Part shown: positions 1 through 7,918 of the stretch, in pieces
How positions within the stretch are numbered: the stretch's first letter is position 1
Layout of the letters: each line of letters opens with the position of its first letter
NCBI GenBank assembly: GCA_019413955.1
Contig: DXMX01000027.1
Coordinates: 1,832 to 22,379, forward strand
Source of the DNA: Collinsella sp.
GTDB lineage: Bacteria > Actinomycetota > Coriobacteriia > Coriobacteriales > Coriobacteriaceae
Reading direction: 5' to 3'
DNA: 20,548 nucleotides
The notes under the pieces: model-generated
What the model was told of the DNA's origin: nothing
The model's input: only the letters and a program-made list of their open reading frames with translations
The model's database searches: none
Made by a program: the position numbers and the translations under genes

Positions 1-240
1 CTTGGCATCGCCGCGATAGAACGTACCGTGAGCCACCGACTCATAGGTAATGCCTGCCACCTCGACCGTCTGCGAATCATAGGCCCTGGGCTTTTCCTGC
101 ACAGGCGCGCTGCCGCCCGAACCGCCAGGCGAGCCGCTCGGAGCACTACCGCCACAGCCGGCCACTGTACACGCCAGCACGGCCGAAAGCGTCACGGTGG
201 GAATTCCTAACAGCAGTTTCTTTGTCATGGGCCTCATCAT
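1..240 (-). CDS. Lipoprotein, N-terminal part (runs off the left edge)
   Basis: This minus-strand frame stays open from ATG at 238-240 to the window edge (80 codons). It encodes a lipoprotein signal peptide: a short basic N-terminus (MMRPMTKK), a hydrophobic stretch, then the lipobox VAGC with the lipidated Cys at residue 29. A Gly/Ser/Pro-rich linker (about residues 30-46) follows, typical of an exported protein tethered to the membrane, and then the start of a folded domain. An AAAGGAG ribosome site (249-255) lies 8 nt before the first ATG, so I prefer this start over the ATGs at 235-237 and 226-228. The function cannot be told from 80 residues. It is probably a solute-binding or surface lipoprotein anchored on the outer face of the membrane. 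Confidence 0.75.
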   Translation of the reverse strand, partial: MMRPMTKKLLLGIPTVTLSAVLACTVAGCGGSAPSGSPGGSGGSAPVQEKPRAYDSQTVEVAGITYESVAHGTFYRGDAK

Positions 241-539
241 TCTCACCGCTCCTTTCGGCTTGCAGCTCATCCATTGCCCGAGTCCCAAGTCGACCCCGTG
301 GCATCGGCTTCCACTATGAGCGTATGACGAAACACGGCGCCGGCGAAGTGACCCGTGGCCCAAATAACGACCCACCAGCGTTCCTTATGGGCCAAAAGAA
401 CTCGCACATGCACGCCCCCGGCCCATAAAACGAGACGTCTGTCCCAATGTTCGATTCGATCCAACAATCCGCACGACACGTTTTCGACAACGTATCCAAC
501 CGCAAACGCAGCAAGACGCATTCGGCCGCCTTCAAATTT
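241..539. other. Intergenic stretch, no convincing gene
   Basis: The roughly 400 bases between the divergent lipoprotein and ATPase genes hold several short overlapping open frames on both strands. None has a recognisable protein signature or a convincing ribosome site. The left end must carry the lipoprotein promoter, but I cannot place it with confidence. The right end (from 540) is the operator array of the ATPase gene, listed separately. Confidence 0.5.
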
Positions 540-641
540 ACTCGGGCAGAACCGACTCGGTTTTGTCCGAGTAAACTCGAGCATAAACTGATCCATGCGA
601 TACAATTAACTCGGACAAAACCGAGTCGGAAGGAACCGAGT
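540..641 (+). repeat. Four palindromic operator-like sites in two mirrored 33-bp doublets around the ATPase promoter
   Basis: Four sites of the form ACTCGG-N6-CCGAGT lie at 540-557, 555-572, 609-626 and 624-641; the first and last each have one arm mismatch. They form two overlapping doublets (540-572 and 609-641) that are inverted copies of each other. The two doublets match at 27 of 33 positions, and all six differences fall in the N6 spacer of the outermost site. The 36-bp interval between them holds a good -10 box, TACAAT (601-606). The last doublet runs through the ribosome site (AAGGAA, 630-635) and ends 2 nt before the GTG start. This layout fits cooperative repression across the promoter, or an mRNA hairpin around the ribosome site. 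The binding protein is unknown; the ATPase itself is a plausible autoregulator. Confidence 0.75.
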
Positions 642-643
642 AA

Positions 644-2026
644 GTGGAATTTATTGGCAGGGAGCGTGAGCTCGCCCGTATTAAGAAAACGCTCAAAGCA
701 CCCGAGCAGCGCAATGTTCTCATTTACGGCAGGCGTCGCGTCGGAAAAAGTGAGCTCATCAAGCAGGCGCTAACCGATTTGTCGGACGTCGCAACGGTCT
801 ATTACGAGTGCCGCCAAACCTCCGAGGCAGACAACCTCGAGAGTCTGTCCGTCCTTGTTGCTGAAGCGCTGAGCTTTCCTCCGCTCGCCTTCACAGGCAT
901 CCGCGAGCTCATCGAATTTCTGTTTGCCCAAGCTAAAGACAAGAACATTACCCTCGTTCTCGACGAATACCCCTACTTGAGAGATGCGGTTAAAGGCTTA
1001 GACAGCATTCTTCAGACCTCAATCGACGCCCACAGGGAAGACTCACGTTTAAACATTGTCCTGTGCGGCTCCTACGTTGAGATTATGAAATCCCTCATCG
1101 AGCATGAAAGCCCCCTCTACGGGCGAATTGATCTCGCGCTTGAGCTTAAGCCCATGGATTACTTTGACGCTGCGAAGTTCTATCCCGCGTTCTCGCCCGA
1201 GGACAAGGTGCGGCTCTATAGCGTTTTTGGCGGTATCCCCTTTTACAATCGCCTCATCGATCAATCCCAAAGTGTACGCGACAACATCATCGAGCTCGTC
1301 ACGGAACCTGGCGCCCGCTTAGAAAGCGAGGTGCCGTCCTATCTCAACGCCGAGATCTCGAAGATGACCAACGCCAACGAAGTTTTCGGGGCTCTCGCAC
1401 AAGGCTACTCCCGTTGGGGGGACGTGCTGGCACAGTCGCACGTCTCGAGCGGTCCGGCCATGGCAGACGTGCTCGACAAGCTCATGTCACTCGAAATCGT
1501 CCAAAAGCGTGCACCCATCAACGACCCTACGAACAAGCGCAAGTCTGGCTACTTTGTAGTGGATCCGCTTTCGCTCTTTTACTATCGCTATGTTTTCCGC
1601 AATGCCTCAGCGCGTCAGCTGCTCGACCCGGAAGTCTTCTATGATCGTCACGTCTTCCAAGACTTCGAGGAAAACTACGTTCCTCATATGTTCGAGGAGA
1701 TCTGCCGTCAATACCTCGTGCGGCAGAACAGGACCGGCAAGATCGAACCGGCTTTCGACGCCATAGGCAAGTACTGGTACGACGACCCCGCAAACAAAAC
1801 GAGCGGCGAATTCGATGTGGTAACGCAAGACCCCGAGGGCTACGCATTCTACGAAGCAAAGTTCCGCAAATCCCCCATCACGCAAAAAATGGTCGACGAG
1901 GAAATCGCCCAAGTCGAGGCAACGGGACTCAAGTGCCATCGCTATGGATTCTTCTCCCGTTCGGGCTTCGAAGCTGGCGAAAGCGATCGAACCGTCTTCA
2001 TCGACCTGCCGCAGATGTTTGGATAG
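644..2026 (+). CDS. AAA-family ATPase with C-terminal DUF234/PD-(D/E)XK nuclease-like domain
   Basis: The 460-residue product belongs to the 'archaeal-type' AAA/STAND ATPases found in many copies in gut bacteria. The ATPase core starts at the N-terminus (FIGRERELARI), with Walker A GRRRVGKS at residues 29-36, Walker B LVLDEYPYL at about 103-111 and a sensor-like strand IVLCGSYVEIM at 138-148. A helical region resembling a winged helix spans about 233-292. The C-terminal part carries the PD-(D/E)XK pattern: D391 in GEFDVV and E404-A-K406 in YEAKFRK, as in DUF234. The start is GTG at 644 with AAGGAA 8 nt upstream. The gene stands alone, behind a striking operator array. The family's role is unsettled (defence or mobile-element maintenance has been suggested). 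The fold assignment is firm; the nuclease activity is inferred. Confidence 0.9.
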   Translation: MEFIGRERELARIKKTLKAPEQRNVLIYGRRRVGKSELIKQALTDLSDVATVYYECRQTSEADNLESLSVLVAEALSFPPLAFTGIRELIEFLFAQAKDKNITLVLDEYPYLRDAVKGLDSILQTSIDAHREDSRLNIVLCGSYVEIMKSLIEHESPLYGRIDLALELKPMDYFDAAKFYPAFSPEDKVRLYSVFGGIPFYNRLIDQSQSVRDNIIELVTEPGARLESEVPSYLNAEISKMTNANEVFGALAQGYSRWGDVLAQSHVSSGPAMADVLDKLMSLEIVQKRAPINDPTNKRKSGYFVVDPLSLFYYRYVFRNASARQLLDPEVFYDRHVFQDFEENYVPHMFEEICRQYLVRQNRTGKIEPAFDAIGKYWYDDPANKTSGEFDVVTQDPEGYAFYEAKFRKSPITQKMVDEEIAQVEATGLKCHRYGFFSRSGFEAGESDRTVFIDLPQMFG

Positions 2027-2069
2027 GACAGGACAGGTCCCTCCCGCATTCCAAGCATTCATTATCTAA

Positions 2070-2085
2070 TCGAACGGTTGTTCGA
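2070..2085. promoter_or_regulatory. LexA-type SOS box
   Basis: The 16-bp sequence TCGAACGGTTGTTCGA is a perfect inverted repeat with a 4-bp centre; the flanking A/T extends the symmetry to 2069-2086. It matches the actinobacterial LexA consensus TCGAAC-N4-GTTCGA at every fixed position and the Gram-positive form CGAACRNRYGTTYG at 13 of 14. It sits 15 bp upstream of the -35 element of the topoisomerase promoter. It could instead be a weak hairpin after the ATPase gene, but no T-run follows. Confidence 0.65.
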
Positions 2086-2100
2086 TGGATTTCGTGTTGG

Positions 2101-2129
2101 TTGGAATCGTCTGTGGGCTGGGCTATGCT
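2101..2129 (+). promoter_or_regulatory. Promoter of the topoisomerase operon
   Basis: TTGGAA (2101-2106) and TATGCT (2124-2129) are separated by exactly 17 bp, giving a good sigma-70-type promoter. Transcription would begin near 2136, about 48 nt before the start codon of the ATP-binding subunit. The LexA-type box lies just upstream. Confidence 0.6.
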
Positions 2130-2183
2130 ACCTTGACTATCTATATGACTTAAACGCAGCAAAGGAGCACCGAGAGAGCGAGT

Positions 2184-4181
2184 ATGGCAAAAAACACCGC
2201 AAACTATGGTAACGACAGTATCCGCCAGCTCAAGGACGAGGAGCGCGTACGCCTGCGCCCCGCCGTCATCTTTGGCTCGGACGGACTCGACGGCTGCGCG
2301 CATGCCGCCTTCGAGATCCTGTCCAACGCCGTTGACGAGGCGCGCCAGGGCTACGGCAAGCTCATCACCCTTACCGCCTTTCGCGATGGTTCCATTCAGG
2401 TAGAGGACAACGGCCGCGGCTGCCCGCTCGACTGGAACCCCTCCGAGAAGCGCTTTAACTGGGAGCTCGTCTTTTGCGAGCTCTACGCAGGTGGCAAATA
2501 CAACAACAACCAGGGCGGCGACTACGACTTCTCGCTCGGTACCAACGGCCTGGGCTCGTGCGCGACCCAGTACGCCTCCGAATACATGGACGTCACGGTT
2601 TGGCGCGACGGCAACAAGTACTCCCTGCACTTTAAAAAGGGCAAGGTCGTTGGCGCCAAAAAGAAGGCACTCGAGATTGAACCCAGCGACGAGGACCGTA
2701 CCGGCACCACCATCAAATGGCGCCCCGATCTTGAGGTCTTTACCTCCATCAGCATCCCCCACGATTGGTATCGCGAGACCATGCGCCGCCAGGCCGTGGT
2801 CAACGCCAACGTGACCTTCCGCCTGCGCATTGAGGGCGACGATGGCGAGTTTTCCGAAGAGGACTTTTGCTATCCCAAGGGCATCGAAGACTACGTGCTC
2901 GAGAAGGTCGGTACCGACTACCTCACCGAGCCCTTCTTTATCGAGGCCGACCGTCGCGGTCGCGATCGCGAGGACCTGCCCGACTACAATGTAAAGATCA
3001 CCGCGTGCATGTGCTTCTCGCGCACCTTCATGATGCAGGAGTACTACCACAACTCATCGTGGCTCGAGAATGGCGGCTCGCCCGAGAAGGCCGCCCGCAG
3101 CGCTCTGACCAGTGCCATCGATGCTTACATTAAGCAACAGGGCAAGTACAACAAAAACGAGAGCGGCATTAAGTGGCAGGACGTCCAGGACTGTCTGGTG
3201 CTGGTGACCAACTGCTTCTCCACCCAGACGTCCTACGAAAACCAGACTAAGAAGGCCATCAACAACCGCTTTATCCAGCAGGCTATGACGGCCTTCTTTA
3301 AGGAGCGCCTCTCGACTTACCTGATCGAGAACAAAGACGCCGCCAACAAGATCATGGAGCAGGTGCTCATCAACAAGCGTTCGCGCGAGAACGCCGAGAA
3401 AACGCGCCAGAGTATCAAAACCAACCTGCAGCAGAAGACCGACATGGCCAACCGCGTGCAGAAGTTCATCGACTGCCGCTCCAAGGACAAGAGCCGCCGC
3501 GAGATCTACATCGTAGAGGGTGACTCGGCAGCAGGTGCCATTCGCACCTCGCGCGATGCCGAGTTCCAGGGCGTCATGCCCGTCCGCGGCAAGATCCTCA
3601 ACTGCCTGAAGGAGGATTATCCGCGCATCTTTAAGTCCGACATCATCATGGACCTCATGCGCGTACTGGGCTGCGGCGTGGAGATCAAGGACAAGCGCAT
3701 CAAGAACCTTGGCGCCTTCGACCTGGACAACCTCAACTGGAACAAGGTCATCATCTGTACGGACGCCGACGTCGACGGCTATCACATCCGTACGCTCGTG
3801 CTCACCATGCTCTACCGCCTGGTGCCCACGCTTATCGACGAGGGTTACGTGTATATCGCCGAGTCGCCGCTCTACGAGATCAACTGCAAAGAGAAGACCT
3901 ACTTTGCCTACACCGAGCTCGAGAAGAACGGCATCCTCAAGGAGATTGGCGACCAAAAGTGCTCCATCAACCGCTCCAAGGGTCTTGGCGAGAACGACCC
4001 GGACATGATGTGGCTCACCACCATGAACCCCGAGACGCGTCGCCTGATCAAGGTTGAGCCCGAGGACGTCACCAAGATGGAAACCATGTTCAACCTGTTG
4101 CTGGGCAACGACGAGGCGGGCCGCAAGCGCCATATCTCCGAGCACGGCAAGGAATACCTGGACCAGCTGGACCTGCAATAG
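2184..4181 (+). CDS. parE: Type IIA DNA topoisomerase, ATP-binding subunit (ParE/GyrB-like)
   Basis: The 665-residue product is the ATPase/TOPRIM subunit of a type IIA topoisomerase, which pairs with the next gene to pass DNA strands using ATP. The GHKL ATPase motifs are visible: E44-x3-N48 in FEILSNAVDEA, DNGRG at 75-79 and GTNGLG at 119-124. The TOPRIM domain has its catalytic Glu in EGDSAAG (445-451) and the Mg-binding DADVD at 527-531. The family's usual EGDSAGG is altered to EGDSAAG, and the whole protein is divergent from housekeeping GyrB, so it is more likely topoisomerase IV-like or a second gyrase-like enzyme. The ATG start is preceded by AAAGGAG (2161-2167), unusually far away (16 nt); weaker GA-rich sequence lies closer. 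The downstream partner gene is 45 bp away in the same operon. Confidence 0.92.
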   Translation: MAKNTANYGNDSIRQLKDEERVRLRPAVIFGSDGLDGCAHAAFEILSNAVDEARQGYGKLITLTAFRDGSIQVEDNGRGCPLDWNPSEKRFNWELVFCELYAGGKYNNNQGGDYDFSLGTNGLGSCATQYASEYMDVTVWRDGNKYSLHFKKGKVVGAKKKALEIEPSDEDRTGTTIKWRPDLEVFTSISIPHDWYRETMRRQAVVNANVTFRLRIEGDDGEFSEEDFCYPKGIEDYVLEKVGTDYLTEPFFIEADRRGRDREDLPDYNVKITACMCFSRTFMMQEYYHNSSWLENGGSPEKAARSALTSAIDAYIKQQGKYNKNESGIKWQDVQDCLVLVTNCFSTQTSYENQTKKAINNRFIQQAMTAFFKERLSTYLIENKDAANKIMEQVLINKRSRENAEKTRQSIKTNLQQKTDMANRVQKFIDCRSKDKSRREIYIVEGDSAAGAIRTSRDAEFQGVMPVRGKILNCLKEDYPRIFKSDIIMDLMRVLGCGVEIKDKRIKNLGAFDLDNLNWNKVIICTDADVDGYHIRTLVLTMLYRLVPTLIDEGYVYIAESPLYEINCKEKTYFAYTELEKNGILKEIGDQKCSINRSKGLGENDPDMMWLTTMNPETRRLIKVEPEDVTKMETMFNLLLGNDEAGRKRHISEHGKEYLDQLDLQ

Positions 4182-4226
4182 CAGCAAATCGATAACGACG
4201 GCCCATAAGAAGTTCAAGAGGAAATC

Positions 4227-6467
4227 GTGGCAAAGAAGAAGACGAAGAACCAGCCAAAGAAAAAGCAGGTCAACGCCGAGAACGTCATCGGCCTGCACTC
4301 CGAGGTCACTGACCAGCCGATCACGCAGACGCTCGAGGTCAACTACATGCCCTACGCCATGAGCGTCAACGTCTCGCGTGCGTTCCCCGAGATCGACGGC
4401 TTTAAGCCCTCGCACCGCAAGCTGCTCTACACCATGTACAAAATGGGTCTGCTCAAGGGAGAGCGCCAGAAGAGCGCCAACATCGTGGGCCAGACCATGA
4501 AGCTCAACCCGCACGGCGACGCCGCGATCTACGAGACGATGGTGCGTCTAGCCACCGGTAACGAGGCGCTGCTCGCCCCCTTCGTGGAGTCAAAGGGCAA
4601 CTTTGGCAAGTACTATTCGGGCGATCTGAGCTACGCCGCCTCGCGTTATACCGAGGCCAAGCTCTCCCCCATCAGCGCCGAAATCTTCAAGGACATCGAC
4701 AAAGACCCGGTCGACTTCGTCGACAGCTACGACGGCGCCATGAAGGAGCCGCGCCTGCTGCCCACCACGTTCCCCAACATCCTTGTCTCGGCCAATAAGG
4801 GCATCGGCGTCGCCATGGCGTCCGACATCTGCGGTTTCAACCTCAACGAGGTCTGCACTGCCACGATGCACTACCTGCAGGATCCCGACTGCGACCTGCT
4901 CGAGTACATGCCCATGCCCGACTTCTCGACCGGCGGCGAGATTATCTACCGCCGCGAGGAGATGGAGAAGATCGTCGAAACCGGCCTTGGTAGTTTCCAG
5001 ATTCGCTCCCGCTGGCGTTGGATCCCCGAAGAGCGCATCATCGAGGTCTATGAGATCCCCTACACCACCAAAACCGATGTCATCATCGAGCGCATCGTCA
5101 AGCTCTCCAAGGAGGGCAAGGTCAAAGAGATCGCCGACATCCGCGACGAGACCGACCTCTCGGGCTTGCGCATCGCCATCGACCTTAAGCGCGGCGTCGA
5201 CCCCGACAAGCTCATGGCCAAGCTCTATCGCTCGACCACGCTGCAGGATTCGTTCTCGTGCAACTTTAACGTGCTCGTCGACGGCTATCCCCGTGTTATG
5301 GGCGTGCGCCAGATCTTGCACGAGTGGGTCAAATGGCGTATTGAGTCCACGCGTCGCCGCATTAACTTTGACCTGGGCAAAAAGTCCGAGCGCCTGCACC
5401 TGCTGCACGGCCTCGAAGCGATTCTGCTCGACATCGACAAGGCGATCGCCATCATCCGTGGCACCAAGCTCGATGTCGAAGTCGTGCCCAACCTTATGCG
5501 CGGCTTCGACATCGACGAGACCCAGGCCGAGTTTGTTGCCGAGCTCAAGCTCCGCAACATCAACGAGGAGTACATCCTCAACCGCACCAAGGACATCGCT
5601 AAGCTCGAGGGTGAGATTGCCGAGCTTGAGGAAATCCTCTCGAGCGAAGACAACATCAAGAAGGTCATCAGCGACGAGCTGGCCGCGGTCAACAAGAAGT
5701 ATGTGATGCCGCGCCGCACGGGCAGGATCGAGCCCCATGAGGTCATCGAGGTGAGCTTGGAGCCCGAGGTCGAGGAGTACCCGGTTACGATCATGCTCTC
5801 GCACGATGGCTACCTTAAGAAGATGACGGACCGCGTGCTCAAAAAGGCCGCCACACTCAGGTACAAGGACGGCGACAAACCCTTTATCGAGTTCCCATCC
5901 TCCAACACCCACGAGCTGCTCGTGTTTACTAACAAGAGTCAGGTGTACAAGTGCAAGGTTGCGGCGTTTGAGGACACCAAGTCGGCCCAGCTGGGTTCGT
6001 ACCTGCCGACCGATCTTGAGATGGAACCCGACGAGAGTGTCATCTGGGTCATCGACCCCGAGGACTACAAGGCCGACGTGCTGTTCGTCTTTGAGAACGG
6101 CCGCGTAGTGCGCGTCGCGCTTTCTGGATACGTCACCAAGACCAACCGCAAGCGCCTCAAGAACGCCATCTACGGCGGCAGCAAGCTGCTGTATGCCCAA
6201 GTGCTCAAGGAAGATCGCGACATCGCGCTGGTCTCGAGCGACTATCGTTTGATGAACTTCAACACGTCGTTGCTCAAGACCAAGACGACTACCAACACGC
6301 AGGGCGTCCAGGCCTTTACCGCCAAGAAGGGCCGCTCGGTCACCACCGTCGGCACAACCGAAGAGATCCTTGGCGCCGGCGTCTCGGCCGAGAAGTTCAC
6401 CGCGCAGAGCCTGCCCTCCGCCGGTGCCCTCATGAAGGAAAACGACATGCCGAGTTTGTTTGACTAG
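4227..6467 (+). CDS. parC: Type IIA DNA topoisomerase, breakage-reunion subunit (ParC/GyrA-like)
   Basis: The 746-residue product is the DNA-cleaving subunit that works with the preceding ParE-like protein. After a Lys-rich N-terminus (MAKKKTKNQPKKK) it shows the winged-helix region with LNPHGDAAIYE (93-103), matching the family's HPHGD motif, and the catalytic Tyr141 in AASRYTEAKL. A coiled-coil segment around residues 400-480 precedes a beta-pinwheel-like C-terminal domain (about 500-740). I see no GyrA-box (QRRGGKG), which argues for a decatenating topoisomerase IV-type enzyme rather than a supercoiling gyrase. The start is GTG at 4227 with AGAGGA (4217-4222) in front. It is co-transcribed with parE and followed by a strong terminator. 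Confidence 0.92.
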   Translation: MAKKKTKNQPKKKQVNAENVIGLHSEVTDQPITQTLEVNYMPYAMSVNVSRAFPEIDGFKPSHRKLLYTMYKMGLLKGERQKSANIVGQTMKLNPHGDAAIYETMVRLATGNEALLAPFVESKGNFGKYYSGDLSYAASRYTEAKLSPISAEIFKDIDKDPVDFVDSYDGAMKEPRLLPTTFPNILVSANKGIGVAMASDICGFNLNEVCTATMHYLQDPDCDLLEYMPMPDFSTGGEIIYRREEMEKIVETGLGSFQIRSRWRWIPEERIIEVYEIPYTTKTDVIIERIVKLSKEGKVKEIADIRDETDLSGLRIAIDLKRGVDPDKLMAKLYRSTTLQDSFSCNFNVLVDGYPRVMGVRQILHEWVKWRIESTRRRINFDLGKKSERLHLLHGLEAILLDIDKAIAIIRGTKLDVEVVPNLMRGFDIDETQAEFVAELKLRNINEEYILNRTKDIAKLEGEIAELEEILSSEDNIKKVISDELAAVNKKYVMPRRTGRIEPHEVIEVSLEPEVEEYPVTIMLSHDGYLKKMTDRVLKKAATLRYKDGDKPFIEFPSSNTHELLVFTNKSQVYKCKVAAFEDTKSAQLGSYLPTDLEMEPDESVIWVIDPEDYKADVLFVFENGRVVRVALSGYVTKTNRKRLKNAIYGGSKLLYAQVLKEDRDIALVSSDYRLMNFNTSLLKTKTTTNTQGVQAFTAKKGRSVTTVGTTEEILGAGVSAEKFTAQSLPSAGALMKENDMPSLFD

Positions 6468-6504
6468 GTACCACGGCAACGAGACCGTTAGATACTTCGC
6501 AAAG

Positions 6505-6553
6505 CGACGAGGCCCGGAGCGCAACGACATTGCGCCCGGGACTCGTCGTTTTT
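6505..6553 (+). terminator. Rho-independent terminator of the topoisomerase operon
   Basis: A long GC-rich stem begins with CGACGAG (6505-6511), closes with CTCGTCG (6542-6548), and contains further paired segments (CCCGG/CCGGG and GCGCAA/TTGCGC). It is followed immediately by a T-run (6547-6553). It lies 38 bp after the parC-like stop codon. Confidence 0.85.
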
Positions 6554-6568
6554 CTTCTCAACTATTTC

Positions 6569-6610
6569 TTAACGCAGATTAATTGATTTCTGCTTATTTT
6601 TCTGCGTTAA
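6569..6610. repeat. Perfect 10-bp inverted repeat upstream of the second ATPase
   Basis: TTAACGCAGA (6569-6578) and TCTGCGTTAA (6601-6610) are exact inverted copies separated by 22 bp of AT-rich DNA. A further TTTCTGC half-site sits inside the interval. It lies between the topoisomerase terminator and the ATPase gene, near where that gene's promoter should be, so it looks like an operator pair distinct from the tandem repeats further down. Confidence 0.55.
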
Positions 6611-6651
6611 AAAATGTCAGCGTCACTGCTTCGATGCCCTTTGGTCGGTCG

Positions 6652-6708
6652 TTAGCAAAACTTGCAAAAATTAGCAAAACTTGCAAAAATTAGCAAAACT
6701 TGCAAAGG
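6652..6708 (+). repeat. Three tandem 19-bp repeats with embedded palindrome, over the ATPase leader
   Basis: The unit TTAGCAAAACTTGCAAAAA occurs at 6652-6670 and 6671-6689 exactly, and at 6690-6708 with 17 of 19 matches. Each copy contains the palindrome GCAA-AAC-TTGC. The last copy merges into the ribosome site AAAGGAG directly before the ATG at 6716. This fits a cooperative operator for autoregulation by the ATPase's own C-terminal winged helix. Confidence 0.8.
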
Positions 6709-6715
6709 AGACACC

Positions 6716-7810
6716 ATGGAGTACAGCAAGAACCCCTTTACCCCGACGTTCGGAAGTATCCCTCCCTTTCTAGCGGGTCGCGAGCATATTCTGCGTGACA
6801 TCAACCGTGGTTTTATCAACGGCCCGGGAGATCCAAACCTGTCGACTATTTTTACGGGCGCAAGGGGAACGGGCAAGACGGCGCTTCTCTCGCTCCTTTC
6901 AGAAACGGCGCTTGAACACGGTTGGATCGCAGCAAATGTCTCCGCCATGCCAGGCATGCTCGAAGATATTATCGAGCGAACCAAAGAAGCCGCAGATAGC
7001 TACCTCTCACAGCCTCATGCGCGCATAAACGGCGTTCAAATTGGTCCAGTGGGCATCGATTGGACATATGCTCAAGAGGTCCAGGGCAACTGGCGCACAC
7101 GCATGAATGGCATCTTTAAGCAACTCGAAAAACATGACATCGGACTTCTCATTACCATCGATGAAGTCACCGTCGATCTCGAAGAAATGCTTCAATTTGC
7201 CTCTGTTTACCAGCACTTTGTACGCGAAGGTAAAAAAGTTGCCCTACTCATGGCAGGACTGCCCTACAAAGTATCGGCGTTGCTGCGTAACGATTCCGTC
7301 TCGTTCCTCAGGCGTTCCCAATATCATCAGTTAGGACGAATCACTGACGTTGAAATTGCAAACGCGTTTCGCAAAACCGTTGAGGCCGGAGGACGTTCAA
7401 TCACACCAGAAGCGCTCGAGAATGCTGTGAAGGCCGTCGACGGATTCCCCTACATGATGCAGCTCGTCGGATATCGCACTTGGGATGTTTCGGAGAACTC
7501 GCCCCAAATCAATGCATCCGATGTCCAGCAGGGTTCCCTACTCGCACGCATGGAGCTGCGTGATCGCATTCTCGAAACGACCTATCGAGAGCTTTCCGAT
7601 AAAGACATTGAGTTTTTACTCGCGATGCTGCCCGATTCTGGCCCCAGCAGGGTCTCGGAGATAGCCAAACGCATGGGCGTCGCCAGCAACTACGCAAGCC
7701 AATACAAACGCCGCCTTCTCGAGGACGGCGTCATCGGGGAACGTGGGCGTGGTCTCGTTGGCTTTGACATCCCCGCATTCAGGGAGTTCCTGAGCGAGAA
7801 AGTCTCCTAG
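6716..7810 (+). CDS. AAA-family ATPase with C-terminal winged-helix domain
   Basis: The 364-residue product has an N-terminal motif common to this ATPase group (NPFTPTFG...PPFLAGRE), Walker A GARGTGKT at 48-55, Walker B LLITIDEV at 144-151 and a sensor segment LLMAGLP at 177-183. The C-terminus forms a winged helix-turn-helix (about 295-345, with SEIAKRMGVASNYASQYKRR), so the protein probably binds DNA. The ATG at 6716 follows AAAGGAG at ideal distance; an upstream in-frame TTG at 6662 lies inside the tandem repeats and is not a credible start. The tandem palindromes at the start suggest autoregulation. It is related to, but clearly distinct from, the DUF234 ATPase at 644 and lacks a nuclease domain. 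The cellular role is unknown. The gene is more AT-rich than the topoisomerase genes. Confidence 0.88.
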   Translation: MEYSKNPFTPTFGSIPPFLAGREHILRDINRGFINGPGDPNLSTIFTGARGTGKTALLSLLSETALEHGWIAANVSAMPGMLEDIIERTKEAADSYLSQPHARINGVQIGPVGIDWTYAQEVQGNWRTRMNGIFKQLEKHDIGLLITIDEVTVDLEEMLQFASVYQHFVREGKKVALLMAGLPYKVSALLRNDSVSFLRRSQYHQLGRITDVEIANAFRKTVEAGGRSITPEALENAVKAVDGFPYMMQLVGYRTWDVSENSPQINASDVQQGSLLARMELRDRILETTYRELSDKDIEFLLAMLPDSGPSRVSEIAKRMGVASNYASQYKRRLLEDGVIGERGRGLVGFDIPAFREFLSEKVS

Positions 7811-7829
7811 CACGCGGAGATTGTCCATA

Positions 7830-7918
7830 AGGACATCAACGCATGGCAATCAGTAATCCTCTTGGTAAGGGAAGTAGGCTTTCCGCCAACGCTGATTGCC
7901 ATGCGTTCTTCTTGTCCT
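7830..7918. terminator. Long hairpin between convergent genes, probable bidirectional terminator
   Basis: AACGCATGGCAATCAG (7838-7853) and its exact complement CTGATTGCCATGCGTT (7892-7907) form a 16-bp perfect stem around a 38-nt loop. Outer arms AGGACA (7830-7835) and TGTCCT (7913-7918) extend it. It lies between the ATPase stop and the flavodoxin stop, which face each other. There is no strong T-run, so it may instead be a small palindromic insertion or an mRNA-stabilising element. Confidence 0.5.

Noticed and set aside
267..605. A 112-codon minus-strand frame between the lipoprotein and ATPase genes
   Set aside because: No ribosome site or protein signature, and it runs through the operator array, so it is probably chance.
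6652..6708. Short CRISPR-like array
   Set aside because: The units are 19 bp with no spacers, lie at a start codon and contain a palindrome, which fits operators.
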